From: Clostridia bacterium
GTDB taxonomy: Bacteria > Bacillota_A > Clostridia > Christensenellales > Aristaeellaceae
DNA: 64,000 bases
Assembly (NCBI GenBank): GCA_017432405.1
Contig: JAFRJF010000113.1
Span: 29,776 to 93,775 of the forward strand
Reading direction: 5' to 3'
Part shown: positions 36,544-45,516 of the stretch, piece after piece
Position numbering within the stretch: the first letter of the stretch is position 1
Layout of the letters: each line of letters begins with the position of its first letter
The notes under the pieces: model-generated
Databases searched by the model: none
Seen by the model: only the letters and a program-made list of their open reading frames with translations
What the model was told of the DNA's origin: nothing
Position numbers and translations under genes: made by a program

Positions 36544-36569
36544 ACCGCAAACCCCGGATTTTTCCGTTT

Positions 36570-36576
36570 TTCGACA
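36570..36576. promoter_or_regulatory. Possible Spo0A box upstream of ftsAZ
   Basis: TTTTTCGACAGTTTT contains TTCGACA, the reverse of the Spo0A core, about 27 bases upstream of the -35. It is a single site only. Confidence 0.35.
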
Positions 36577-36650
36577 GTTTTCAAAATACTTTCAAATTTG
36601 AGGCTATGGTTTGTCATAGAATTTGAGGGGGTGGAGGTCAGGATTTACCG

Positions 36651-37520
36651 CTACCCTCTCTTCGGTATGCTCCCGATGAACTCGGTGATATTCTCGTTCG
36701 ATTCCACGCGGATCTCTCCGTCGTAGGCCTTTACGATCTCCTCAACGATGCTCAGGCCCGAGCCGTGACCGTCGCTCTTGGTGGTGAAGCCCAGCTGGAA
36801 GATGCTGCGGCGCAGCTGTGGAGGAATGGCGGGGCCGTTGTTGCACACGCGGAAGGTGAATGCGCCGGGGGTCTCGTCGATGGTCAGGTCGATGCGCTTG
36901 TCCGGACGGGCGGGGTCCTCCAGAAGCGCGTCCCGCGCGTTGTCGATCAGGTTGCCCAGCACACGGCACATTTCCCAGCCCGGCACGGGCAGGCCGTGCC
37001 AGGGGGACTGTATGTGCAACACCAGCGCGATGCCCTGGGCATGACAATCCTGGCGCTTGGCTGCGATCAGCGCGTTTACGGCGGGGTTGGCGGTCTTCAG
37101 GGCGCTGCCGGCGCGCTTGATGTCGCCGTAGACGCTCTCCACGTATTTCATGGCTTCGCCGGGATCGTTCAGCTCCAGCAGCGAGAAGACCACCTGGAGG
37201 TGGTTCATGAAGTCGTGTCGCTGCTTTCTGAGGGTGCCGTTCAGCGACTCCAGCTGCTGGTTGGCTTCCTCCAGCATCCGGGCCTGTTCCACGATGCGCC
37301 CGGCATTCAGGGCTTCACGGATGTCGGAGACTGCGCCCCAGGTCACGATCAACAGCGCCGCGGCGACGGCGGCGATCTCAATGTGCCGCCCCTCCGTAGG
37401 CGCATGGACCACCGTATATACCAGCACCGCCACCATGGCCGCGACCTGCAGAAGGTTGATCACCACGGTGAAGCGGGTGGCCTTTTTGACGTTCAGACGT
37501 TCCGTGAGCCTCGTTTTCAT
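36651..37520 (-). CDS. Membrane sensor histidine kinase (Spo0B/CitA-type DHp, GHKL ATPase)
   Basis: 289 residues. Two N-terminal membrane helices (about 18-38 and 48-66) without a sizeable sensor domain, a coiled-coil, then the phospho-acceptor stretch RKQRHDFMNHLQVVFSLLELND. GHKL ATPase follows with NLIDNARDALLE, FTTKSDGHGSGLSIVEEIV. The RHD-x-x-NH motif is of the Spo0B/DcuS/AgrC type. No response regulator is adjacent, so it is an orphan. Placed between ftsA and mscL. The ribosome binding site is weak (GAGG close to ATG). Confidence 0.85.
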   Translation of the reverse strand: MKTRLTERLNVKKATRFTVVINLLQVAAMVAVLVYTVVHAPTEGRHIEIAAVAAALLIVTWGAVSDIREALNAGRIVEQARMLEEANQQLESLNGTLRKQRHDFMNHLQVVFSLLELNDPGEAMKYVESVYGDIKRAGSALKTANPAVNALIAAKRQDCHAQGIALVLHIQSPWHGLPVPGWEMCRVLGNLIDNARDALLEDPARPDKRIDLTIDETPGAFTFRVCNNGPAIPPQLRRSIFQLGFTTKSDGHGSGLSIVEEIVKAYDGEIRVESNENITEFIGSIPKRG

Positions 37521-37535
37521 GCCTCAATAATACCA

Positions 37536-37567
37536 ATATCGGCGTCAATCGAGATCGACGCCGATAT
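37536..37567 (-). terminator. Hairpin after mscL
   Basis: ATATCGGCGTC (37536-37546) and GACGCCGATAT (37557-37567) form an 11-bp stem between the mscL stop and the kinase start. Confidence 0.6.
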
Positions 37568-37601
37568 GAAAAGAATCGATGATGCTCCGCTCTGGCAGCA
37601 A

Positions 37602-38033
37602 TTACAGCTGAGAGGTGCAGTGCGGGCAGCGGGTCGCGTCCTCGGCGATCTCGCTCTTGCAGTAGGGGCACAGCCTCGGGGCGGGGCCTTCCGGCGCGGG
37701 CTTCTTCAGCTTGTTCATGGCCTTCACCACGCCAAACAGGCACAGAGCGATGATGAGGAAGTTGATGATAGTGGAAATCAGCACGCCATAGTTCAGCGTC
37801 GCGGCGCCGGCCTCCTGGGCCGCAGCCAGGGTGGCGTACTTGCTGCCATCCAGCGAGATGAACCAGTTGGAGAAATCGACACCGCCGGTGATCTTCGAGA
37901 TGATCGGCATGAAGATGTCGTTTACCAGGCTGGTGACGATGTTGCTGAACGCGCCGCCGATGACGACACCGATGGCCATATCGACCACATTGCCTCTCAA
38001 TGCAAACTCTTTGAATTCGCTAAGCATTCCCAT
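37602..38033 (-). CDS. mscL: Large-conductance mechanosensitive channel MscL with C-terminal zinc ribbon
   Basis: 143 residues; ATG with GGGAGGA upstream. The channel core is canonical: [31 protein letters not shown] (helix 1), the periplasmic loop, and helix 2 ([22 protein letters not shown]). After helix 2 there is an added segment with CPYC (122, 125) and CPHC (136, 139), a rubredoxin/zinc-ribbon knuckle on the cytoplasmic side. Releases solutes on osmotic downshock. The extra domain is present in some Firmicutes homologues, its role unknown. Confidence 0.94.
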   Translation of the reverse strand: MGMLSEFKEFALRGNVVDMAIGVVIGGAFSNIVTSLVNDIFMPIISKITGGVDFSNWFISLDGSKYATLAAAQEAGAATLNYGVLISTIINFLIIALCLFGVVKAMNKLKKPAPEGPAPRLCPYCKSEIAEDATRCPHCTSQL

Positions 38034-38157
38034 ATTGAATTCCTCCCTTTCGCATACCGATGAAAATCATTTTCCCCGGTATTATAGCACATGTTCCGCC
38101 GAAAATAAAGTGCTTTCGTAGAATTTCATGAAATAATGCCCGGGAGCCGCACACAGA

Positions 38158-39096
38158 TCAACGCGAGCCCTTGTCGTAGGGGATGCCCTCGGCCTTGGGC
38201 GCGGCGGAATTCTTCGAGAAGATCGCCAGCACCACTAGCGAGATGATGTAGGGCAGCATGTTGTATACCGTCGAGGGCAGGTTCAGCCTGCTGAGGAAGT
38301 CAAAGCCGGTGTAAACATTGCTCAGCGCGCGGAAGAAGCCGAACAGCAGCGCCGCCAGGGCGATGCGCTGGGGCTTCCAGGCGCCGAAGATCATCACGGC
38401 TAGGGCCAGGAAGCCGAAGCCGGCCACGCCGTTTTCAAACTTCCAGGCGCTGACGCCCGCGGTGATGTACACCAGGCCGCCCAGCCCGCCCAGCAGGCCG
38501 GAGATCATCACGCCGGCATAGCGCATTCTGTACACGTTGATGCCCACGGAATCGGCCGCCTGGGGATGTTCGCCGCAGGCCATCAGCCGCAGACCGAAGC
38601 GGGTCTTGTAGAGGATGACGTAGGAGGCGATCAGCAATAGCAGCGCCAGCAGCATGAACCAGCTGAACTCGGTGCCCTCCGCGATAATGAACGCCTTCTT
38701 GGGGCCGACATACATGATCTCAGAGGAGGTATTGGAGGAATTCTCCGCAGTGTTGATGGCCTTGACGATGACCGTCGCCGCCGCGGTACCCAGCAGGTTC
38801 ATGGCCGTGCCCACCAGGGTCTGGTCGGCCTTGAAATTGATGGCCGCAACGGCCAGCAGCAGCGAATAGAGTACGCCGACCAGCATGGCCGACAACACCA
38901 CGACGATGATCATCACCAGTGGGGCGGTGTTTGCGGGCATGTATTTCATCACCAGCGCGCCGCCCAGCGCGCCGAACACCATGATGCCCTCCAGGCCGAT
39001 GTTGATCACGCCTGAATGCTCGGAGAAGCAACCGCCAAGGGCGACCAGCATCAACACCGAGGTGAATATGAGGGTATATTGCAGCAGAAGCATCAT
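38158..39096 (-). CDS. BMP-type nucleoside ABC transporter permease (NupQ/YufQ-like)
   Basis: 312 residues, about eight helices. Its ATG overlaps the upstream stop (ATGA). Motifs LVALGGCFSEHSGVINIGLEGIMVFGALGG and MRYAGVMISGLLGGLGGL are typical of BPD_transp_2 permeases of the nucleoside system (YufQ). Last gene of the four-gene importer. Confidence 0.9.
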   Translation of the reverse strand: MMLLLQYTLIFTSVLMLVALGGCFSEHSGVINIGLEGIMVFGALGGALVMKYMPANTAPLVMIIVVVLSAMLVGVLYSLLLAVAAINFKADQTLVGTAMNLLGTAAATVIVKAINTAENSSNTSSEIMYVGPKKAFIIAEGTEFSWFMLLALLLLIASYVILYKTRFGLRLMACGEHPQAADSVGINVYRMRYAGVMISGLLGGLGGLVYITAGVSAWKFENGVAGFGFLALAVMIFGAWKPQRIALAALLFGFFRALSNVYTGFDFLSRLNLPSTVYNMLPYIISLVVLAIFSKNSAAPKAEGIPYDKGSR

Positions 39097-40220
39097 GCGG
39101 CATTGCCTCCCTTCTCACGGCTCTTTCTCTCGCTGGCATCCAGCCGTTTGTTCATAAACTGCTTCATAAACAGCACGAAGCCGCACATGTAGATGATGAC
39201 CGACGAGATCAGGTCGGATATCTGGGCGCAATACATGTTCATGTTCACGTTTGCGCCGCCGCGGGTGATGTGTTGGATGAAGTAGGAAGAGAATATCGCC
39301 CCGATGGGATTCAGGCCGCCCAGGAACGCAGCGGCGATGCCGTTGAAGCCCATGGCGGGCACGCTGGCCTGGGTGACGGCCCACTGCTCGAAGTCGGAAA
39401 GATAGAGCATTGCCGCGCCCATGCCCGCCAGTGCGCCGGCGATGGCCATGGTCAGTATGATGTTCTGGCGATCCCTCATGCCGCAGTACTTCGCGGCGTT
39501 CTTGTTCAGGCCGGTGGCGCGCAGCTCATAGCCCAGCCGGGTCTTGTTCAGCAGCACCCAGATGGCCACGCAGACGATGATCGCTATGGGAATGGCGATG
39601 GTCACGTTTTTCTGGTTGAACAGACCGTCCAGCCCCATGGAAGGCAATATACCGCCGGGATTCTGGGAGGCGATGGTGTAGGTATCCTTGCCGGTGGGGT
39701 TCTTTACCGGGGCCAGCAGCGTGTTCACCAGGTACAGTGAGATCCAGTTCAGCATGATACAGGAGATGACCTCGTTCACGTTGCGAAAGGCCTTCAGCGT
39801 GCCGGAGATCGCGCCCAGCAGCGCGCCGGCCAGCATGGCGGCGATCATGCACACGAACCAGGGCAGATGCAGTGCCAGCGCACAGTACAGGCACGCGCCC
39901 GCGCCGGCCACGTACTGGCCCGCTGCGCCGATGTTGAACAGGCCCACCTTGTAGGCGAACAGCACCGACACCGCGCACATCAGAAGGGGAGCGGTGGTGA
40001 CCAGCGTGACGCCGAAATTCTTCAGCTGTTTTTCGGGCTTTGAATACGCCCAGAAGTTCTTGAGCACGCTGATGATGGCGTCGGTCGCCCCGGCGGGATT
40101 GATGATCAGCAGCGCGATATAGCCCACCAACAGCCCCAGCAGGATGCAGATCAGGCTGGCGATCAGCGTCTGCACCATAGGCCTGCGGAGCAGGGACGTA
40201 TGTACGCGTTTAGCCTCCAT
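39093..40220 (-). CDS. BMP-type nucleoside ABC transporter permease (NupP/YufP-like)
   Basis: 375 residues, about nine helices. GAGGAGG precedes the ATG at 40220, and it overlaps the ATPase end by 11 bases. NIGAAGQYVAGAGACLYCA and the later GFNGIAAAFLGGLNPIGAIFSS match the YufP permease. Forms the pore with the downstream permease. Confidence 0.9.
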   Translation of the reverse strand: MEAKRVHTSLLRRPMVQTLIASLICILLGLLVGYIALLIINPAGATDAIISVLKNFWAYSKPEKQLKNFGVTLVTTAPLLMCAVSVLFAYKVGLFNIGAAGQYVAGAGACLYCALALHLPWFVCMIAAMLAGALLGAISGTLKAFRNVNEVISCIMLNWISLYLVNTLLAPVKNPTGKDTYTIASQNPGGILPSMGLDGLFNQKNVTIAIPIAIIVCVAIWVLLNKTRLGYELRATGLNKNAAKYCGMRDRQNIILTMAIAGALAGMGAAMLYLSDFEQWAVTQASVPAMGFNGIAAAFLGGLNPIGAIFSSYFIQHITRGGANVNMNMYCAQISDLISSVIIYMCGFVLFMKQFMNKRLDASERKSREKGGNAA

Positions 40221-41757
40221 AATTGGGCACCTCCTCTCGCTTCGCGCCGGCCATGAACAGGCCCATCTCTTCGGGCGTGGTCTTCTTCGGGTCCAGCTCG
40301 CCCACGATCTCGCCCTCGTACATCACCAATATGCGGTCAGAGACGTCCAGCACCTCGTCCATCTCCAGCGAGACCAGCAGCACGGCCTTGCCCTTGTTGC
40401 GCTGCTCCACGATCTGCTTGTGGATGTATTCGATGGCGCCGACATCCAGGCCGCGGGTGGGCTGGACGGCGATCAGCAGCGCGGGCTCCCTGTCGATCTC
40501 ACGGGCGATGATGGCCTTCTGCTGGTTGCCGCCGGACATGCTGCGGGCGGTGGTGATGGGACCCTGGCCCGAGCGGATGTCGTACTGCTCGATCAGCTTC
40601 TCGGCATACTGGCGGATGTTGCCGCGCCTGAGAAAGCCCATTCTCGAGAACTGGGGCTCAAAGTAGCGCTGCAAGACGATGTTGTCCTCCAGCGAGTAGT
40701 CCAGAACCAGACCGTGCTTGTGCCGGTCCTCGGGGATGTGGCTCATGCCCAGCTCGGAGCGCTGTCGGATGGAGGTCCTGGTCAAGTCCTTGCCCTCCAG
40801 CGTGATGCTGCCGGAGGACAGAGGCTCCAGGCCGGACAGGCCGTAGATGAAATCGGTCTGGCCGTTGCCGTCGATGCCCGCGATGCAGACGATCTCGCCC
40901 TCGCGCACCTGGAGGGAGACGTTCTTCACGGCGTCGCCCGGGTGGCTGTGGGACTTCACGGACATGTTCTTCACGTCCAGGATCACCTTGCCGGGGTGGC
41001 ATTCGGGCTTTTCCACGTGGAAGTTGACGTTGCGCCCGACCATCATGGCCGAAAGGTCCTCCATGGTGACGTCCTTGGTCTCGACGGTGCCGATGTACTT
41101 GCCCTTGCGCAGCACCGAGCAGCGGTCGGCCACGGCCATGATCTCGGCCAGCTTGTGGGAGATGAACAGTATGCTCTTTCCCTCCGCCGCCAGGTTCTTC
41201 ATGATCTGCATCAGCTCGTCGATCTCCTGGGGGGTCAGCACCGCGGTGGGCTCGTCGAAGATCAGTATCTCGTTGTCGCGGTACAGCATCTTCAGGATCT
41301 CCGTGCGCTGCTGCATGCCCACGGTGATGTCGGCGATCTTCGCGTCCGGGTCCACCTGCAGGCCGTAGCGCTTGGAAAGCTCGATCACGCGCTGGCGGGC
41401 CTCGGCCTTCTGCAAAAAGCCCATCTTGCTTGTGGGCTCCACGCCGAGGATGATGTTGTCCAGCACGGTGAAGCATTCCACCAGCTTGAAATGCTGGTGG
41501 ACCATGCCGATGCCCAGGTCGTTGGCGTCGTTGGGATTATTGATCTGAACGACCTTGCCGTCCTTTTTGATCGTGCCCTCCTCCGCCTGGTACAGCCCGA
41601 ACAGCACGCTCATCAGCGTCGATTTGCCTGCGCCGTTTTCACCCAGCAGGGCGTGGATCTCACCCTTTTTCAGCTGTAGCGTGATGTCGTCGTTGGCGAT
41701 GATGCCCGGGAAACGCTTTGTGATGTGCAGCATTTCAATGGCATACTGGTTCTCCAA
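40210..41757 (-). CDS. BMP-type nucleoside ABC transporter ATPase (NupO/YufO-like, two ABC domains)
   Basis: 515 residues. It starts at a TTG (41757) with GGAGGGG seven bases upstream; MLHITKRF is a later alternative. N-terminal ABC domain: Walker A LLGENGAGKSTLMSVLFG, signature-like ITVGMQQRTEILKML, Walker B ILIFDEPTAVLTPQE. C-terminal ABC domain: degenerate Walker A, signature MSGGNQQKAIIAREI, LIAVQPTRGLDVGAIE. Tandem arrangement as in nucleoside/sugar importers. Confidence 0.92.
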   Translation of the reverse strand: MENQYAIEMLHITKRFPGIIANDDITLQLKKGEIHALLGENGAGKSTLMSVLFGLYQAEEGTIKKDGKVVQINNPNDANDLGIGMVHQHFKLVECFTVLDNIILGVEPTSKMGFLQKAEARQRVIELSKRYGLQVDPDAKIADITVGMQQRTEILKMLYRDNEILIFDEPTAVLTPQEIDELMQIMKNLAAEGKSILFISHKLAEIMAVADRCSVLRKGKYIGTVETKDVTMEDLSAMMVGRNVNFHVEKPECHPGKVILDVKNMSVKSHSHPGDAVKNVSLQVREGEIVCIAGIDGNGQTDFIYGLSGLEPLSSGSITLEGKDLTRTSIRQRSELGMSHIPEDRHKHGLVLDYSLEDNIVLQRYFEPQFSRMGFLRRGNIRQYAEKLIEQYDIRSGQGPITTARSMSGGNQQKAIIAREIDREPALLIAVQPTRGLDVGAIEYIHKQIVEQRNKGKAVLLVSLEMDEVLDVSDRILVMYEGEIVGELDPKKTTPEEMGLFMAGAKREEVPNYGG

Positions 41758-41798
41758 TTCCGATCCCCTCCAATGCTGTGGTCTGTTTCAAATCGCAA

Positions 41799-41841
41799 TC
41801 TCTGACAAAAGCCTCCGTTGACCGGGGGCTTTTGTCAGAGA
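41799..41841 (-). terminator. Hairpin 1 between the BMP gene and its ABC genes
   Basis: TCTCTGACAAAAGCC (41799-41813) pairs with GGCTTTTGTCAGAGA (41827-41841), extended inward by three pairs. It lies between bmp and the ATPase gene. Confidence 0.7.
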
Positions 41842-41866
41842 ACCGGGGAGGACTGCTCCCCGGTTC
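41840..41866 (-). terminator. Hairpin 2 after the BMP gene
   Basis: GAACCGGGGAG (41840-41850), GACTG loop, CTCCCCGGTTC (41856-41866); it begins 12 bases past the BMP stop. In tandem with hairpin 1 it should reduce read-through into the ABC genes, giving excess binding protein. Confidence 0.65.
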
Positions 41867-41877
41867 TTCAAGGATCA

Positions 41878-42972
41878 TTACTTCACGGTGCCCAGGTCGT
41901 TCACGGTGACAGCGGTCGCCGGCATGGCGTCGATGGCGTCAGACACGGTGATCTCACCGTTGAACATCTTGGCCACCAGGTCGTTGTAGTCGGCCTCGGT
42001 GAAGGTGTCGGCGAACTGGGTGGAGGGAGCCAGCTGCACATAGTTCGCAGCGGGATCGGTACCCACCAGGCCCAGCGCTTCGACCTTGCCGCCGTAGTTG
42101 GCGAAGTTGCCCGCGACGGTCTCGGTCAGCAGGGTGTTGACGGTGGCGCCCAGGCCCTTCATGGCGCTGGTCACGGTCAGGCCCTCGCCATAGGTGCCGT
42201 CGATGATGGCAGCCTGGTCGACGTCCACGCCGATGACCTTGCCGCCGTCGACCTTGGCAGCCGCCTCAGCCGCGGAGGAGTAGATGCCGCCGCCGCAGGC
42301 GAACACGACCTGCACGCCTAGGGTTTGGTACCAGTTGTCCATGTAGGCGGTGATGTCGGCATCGCCGTAGAACTGGTTGCCATACACATACTCGACGGTC
42401 ACGTCGCCGGAGATGCCCAGCTCCTCAGCCGCGGCGTTGACGCCCTGCACGAAGCCGAAGCCATAGCGCACGACGGCGGGAACGGCCATGCCGCCCAGGA
42501 AGCCCAGGTGGGTGTAGCCCAGCTTCACGGCCGCGTAGCCGGCCATGTAGCCGCACAGCTCTTCCTTATAGACCGCGCAGTACACGTTGCTGGCCACGGC
42601 AGCGCCGCCCAGGTCGCCCTCGGAAACGTCCAGCGCGATGAAGCAGGTATCCTCGTACTCTTCCTGAACCTCGGCGATGGTCTCGCCAAAGGCGTAGCCG
42701 GGCATCACGATGACGTTGTAGCCCTCGTCGTCAGCCTTTTCGACCATGGCCACGCGCTCAGCGGTGGAATCGCCGTTGGGCTTGTAGTAGGTGAAGTCGA
42801 TGCCGTTGGCTTCGCAGTAGGCCTTGCAGGCTTCATAGGTGGTCTGGTTGAAGGACTGGTCGGTGATGTCGCCATAGTCCGTGATCATGGCCACGCGGTA
42901 ATCACCCTCGGCGAAGGCCGCGACGGACAGCAGCATAAGCAGCGCCAGAACAACAGAGACAAGCTTCTTCAT
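41878..42972 (-). CDS. BMP-family purine nucleoside-type substrate-binding protein
   Basis: 364 residues. Family Bmp/Med: VAMITDYGDITDQSFNQTTYEACKAY, NVIVMPGYAFGETIAEVQEEY, and KVIGVDVDQAAIIDG. The signal peptide ends VAAFAEG, a signal peptidase I-like site with no lipobox cysteine, although most relatives are lipoproteins. First gene of the importer; purine nucleosides are the likely cargo by family. Confidence 0.9.
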   Translation of the reverse strand: MKKLVSVVLALLMLLSVAAFAEGDYRVAMITDYGDITDQSFNQTTYEACKAYCEANGIDFTYYKPNGDSTAERVAMVEKADDEGYNVIVMPGYAFGETIAEVQEEYEDTCFIALDVSEGDLGGAAVASNVYCAVYKEELCGYMAGYAAVKLGYTHLGFLGGMAVPAVVRYGFGFVQGVNAAAEELGISGDVTVEYVYGNQFYGDADITAYMDNWYQTLGVQVVFACGGGIYSSAAEAAAKVDGGKVIGVDVDQAAIIDGTYGEGLTVTSAMKGLGATVNTLLTETVAGNFANYGGKVEALGLVGTDPAANYVQLAPSTQFADTFTEADYNDLVAKMFNGEITVSDAIDAMPATAVTVNDLGTVK

Positions 42973-43298
42973 GGTTCAATTCCTCCTTTTGCGTAAGCAC
43001 TATACACAATGCTCCGTATCCATTATAACAGAAATCGGAGCGTTTGAAAAGCTGTAATTAAACAATTTCCAAAAAAATATGCCTTAAACTGGGCAGGAGT
43101 GTTGAAGGCAGGGGTGGGCGACCCCCGGGCTCCGTTTCTTGTATTAAATGAATTACCTGAATTCGCTAAATTCATATTGACTTGTGAATGAAAAATGGTA
43201 TAATTGTAAAAAGAGCACGCCCCGCAACGGGGGCAAAACGGTGCGCCTGCCGTCGCCTTCGATGCGTTCGTGCCTTAACAGACAAGGAGGATATCAAT
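42973..43298. other. Divergent regulatory region between two ABC importers
   Basis: About 326 gene-free bases. A minus-strand TATAAT (43022-43027) with a poor -35 probably serves the BMP gene; a plus-strand promoter (43177-43204) serves the sugar-type operon. A roughly 90-base leader with GC-rich hairpin potential precedes the plus gene. I could not match a known riboswitch. Confidence 0.5.
43177..43204 (+). promoter_or_regulatory. Promoter of the sugar-type ABC operon
   Basis: TTGACT (43177-43182), 16-base spacer, TATAAT (43199-43204). Confidence 0.65.
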
Positions 43299-44417
43299 AT
43301 GAAGAAAGTCATAGCGCTGGTTCTGGCGCTCGTCCTCATGATGAGCCTGGCCCTGACCGCTTGCGCGGAAAACATTAAGATCGGCGTTTCCATCTGGAGC
43401 TCCAGCGACACGCTGGGCAGCGAGTGCAAGCGCATCATCGATGCGGCTGCCGAGGCCCTGGGCGATGTTGAGGTAGCGTATTACGACCAAGCGCATATCT
43501 CCGAGCAGGTAACGAAATCTGCGGATGACGCGGCCATGGCTGACTGCGATGGCCTGATCATCTGCAACTCCGCTTCCGCCGAGATGGCCTCCGTCATCAA
43601 GACCTGCGACGACAATGAGATGTATGTCGCCCAGTTCTTCCGCGTGATCGATCCCGAAGCCAACCCCGACGAGTACGCTCAGGCCAGCGCTTCCCCCTAC
43701 TATGTGGGCGCCGTGCATGAGTCCGAGTTTGACAACGGCAAGACCTTGGTCACCATCCTGGGTGAGAAGGGCTGCCGCAAGATCGGCCTCGAGGGCTGGG
43801 AGCCCGGCGACGCCACCTTCCTGGGCCGCTGGGCCGGCTATCAGGCGGGCGTTGAGGCCTGGAACGAGGCCCATGCCGACGACACCATGGAGATGCTCGA
43901 GCCCCAGTACGGCCGCACCACCACCGACACCGGCCGCGCGACCGCCGAGGCCATCATCGACGCCAACCCCGACATCGACGCTCTGATCGTTGCGGGCGGC
44001 GGCGGCGACACCCTGCTGGGCGCCATCGCCGGCATCGAAGCAAAGGGCCTGACCGGCAAGATCGCCGTGGTCTCCACCGACTTCCTGCCCGACCTGGACG
44101 TCAAGCTGCAGACCGGCGCCATGGCCGCTGAGTCCGGCGGACACTATGCCGATCCCTTCTTTGCCTTCCTGATGGTCTACAATGCCATCAAGGGCAACTA
44201 TGAGGTGAAGACCGACGGCTTCTATGACATGGTGTTCCCCTACATGTTCGTCGACTCCCCCGAGTCCTACGCGAACTACGCCGAGTACTTTACCGGCGAA
44301 GAGCTGCCCTACTATGCGGACGAGATCAAGGAGCTGGCCGGTATGTCCTATGACGAGCTGGCCGCGGCCTGCGCGAAGCTGTCCGTTGAGGACGTCGTGG
44401 CGCGTCACGCCAAGTAG
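43299..44417 (+). CDS. Periplasmic-binding-protein family lipoprotein (ribose/galactose type)
   Basis: 372 residues. ATG at 43299 with CAAGGAGG upstream. A lipoprotein signal LALTAC (Cys 22) precedes a Peripla_BP_4 domain: KIGVSIWSSSDTLGSECKRII, CDGLIICNSASAEM, DALIVAGGGGDTLLGAIAG. Ligand is probably a monosaccharide or similar small molecule; not determinable. First gene of an operon with permease, ATPase and second permease. Confidence 0.87.
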   Translation: MKKVIALVLALVLMMSLALTACAENIKIGVSIWSSSDTLGSECKRIIDAAAEALGDVEVAYYDQAHISEQVTKSADDAAMADCDGLIICNSASAEMASVIKTCDDNEMYVAQFFRVIDPEANPDEYAQASASPYYVGAVHESEFDNGKTLVTILGEKGCRKIGLEGWEPGDATFLGRWAGYQAGVEAWNEAHADDTMEMLEPQYGRTTTDTGRATAEAIIDANPDIDALIVAGGGGDTLLGAIAGIEAKGLTGKIAVVSTDFLPDLDVKLQTGAMAAESGGHYADPFFAFLMVYNAIKGNYEVKTDGFYDMVFPYMFVDSPESYANYAEYFTGEELPYYADEIKELAGMSYDELAAACAKLSVEDVVARHAK

Positions 44418-44435
44418 TACTCGCTGAAATCCCAT

Positions 44436-44474
44436 GAAAAGCGGGCGTCCGCCAGGCGCGGCGACGCCCGCTTT
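44436..44474 (+). terminator. Hairpin/attenuator after the binding-protein gene
   Basis: AAAAGCGGGCGTC (44436-44448) and GACGCCCGCTTTT (44462-44474) make a 13-bp stem with T4 at the end. It lies between the binding protein and the transport genes, allowing unequal expression. Confidence 0.7.
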
Positions 44475-44554
44475 TACGGTCTGTTGGACGACAGACGACC
44501 CAAGATCAAGGCATGCTGCTTTCGCAGGAAGCCGGAAGAATAGGAAGCGAAGCT

Positions 44555-45505
44555 ATGTCCAAACAGCTGGATAAGTTGAAGGGCAGCAGATACTACGGGC
44601 TCGTCCTGCTGGCGGCGATGCTGGTGGTTGTCTACGGCTTTTTCAAAATTTTAACACCGAGCAACTTCGGCTCACTGAACAATCTGTCATCCTACCTGCA
44701 ATCCTCGATCATCTACTCCGTGGGCGGCTGCGGGCTCTATTTCATCGTCGTGATGGGCCTGTTCGACTTTGCCGTCGGCTCCAATGTGGTGCTCTCCAGC
44801 ATCGTTGGCGTCATATTGTCCCAAAAGTTCGGCTATGTCGGCTTCGTGCTGGGCTGCCTGGGCTGCGGCACGCTGCTGGGCTTTTTGATCGGCACGCTGT
44901 ACAACCGGCTGAACGTGCCCTCCATGATCGTCACCGTGGGCGTCATGCTGGTGTTCGAGAGCGTGGCGGTCATCGTGGCCGGCGGCGAAAAGCAGACGCT
45001 CGATCCCGCCTATCGCTTCTTCAGCGGCGCCCCCGGCAATTTCATACTGGCCATACTGGCGTTTTTGCTGATGTACTTCATACTGAATTACACCAAGATC
45101 GGCACCTATTGCGCCGCCATCGGCAGCAATGAGTTCACCGCCAAGAACATGGGCATCAACGTGAAGAAGTACAAGCTGATCGGCTTCATGCTGCTGCACT
45201 TCTTCGTGGGCGTCATGGCGATCCTGTCGGTGTCCTACGGCACCACGATGACCGCCCTGACCGGCATGAGCACCATGAGCCGCAACTTCCAGCCCCTGAT
45301 GGGCACCTTCTTCGGCGTCGCCTTCCGCAAGTACGGCGTGCCGATCACCGCCATCGTCGTGGGCGAGTTCATCATCTCCATGATCTTCAGCGGCTTCGTG
45401 GCCCTTGGCGCACCCACCACCATACAGAACGTGGTGACCGGCGCCGCGCTTCTGATCATCGTCACGCTGACTGCCCGCGGCGGCAAGGGCAGCGTCGTGA
45501 AGTGA
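44555..45505 (+). CDS. Sugar-type ABC transporter permease (BPD_transp_2), first
   Basis: 316 residues starting at the ATG 44555 (AGGAAGC upstream). About eight helices. The loop IYSVGGCGLYFIVVMGLFDFAVGSNVVLSS is the RbsC-like signature region. Two different permeases flank the ATPase, suggesting a heterodimeric pore. Confidence 0.88.
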   Translation: MSKQLDKLKGSRYYGLVLLAAMLVVVYGFFKILTPSNFGSLNNLSSYLQSSIIYSVGGCGLYFIVVMGLFDFAVGSNVVLSSIVGVILSQKFGYVGFVLGCLGCGTLLGFLIGTLYNRLNVPSMIVTVGVMLVFESVAVIVAGGEKQTLDPAYRFFSGAPGNFILAILAFLLMYFILNYTKIGTYCAAIGSNEFTAKNMGINVKKYKLIGFMLLHFFVGVMAILSVSYGTTMTALTGMSTMSRNFQPLMGTFFGVAFRKYGVPITAIVVGEFIISMIFSGFVALGAPTTIQNVVTGAALLIIVTLTARGGKGSVVK

Positions 45506-45516
45506 GGGGGCGGCGT

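Noticed and set aside
43205..43298. Riboswitch in the sugar-operon leader
   Set aside because: GC-rich hairpin potential but no conserved core of a riboswitch I know could be matched.
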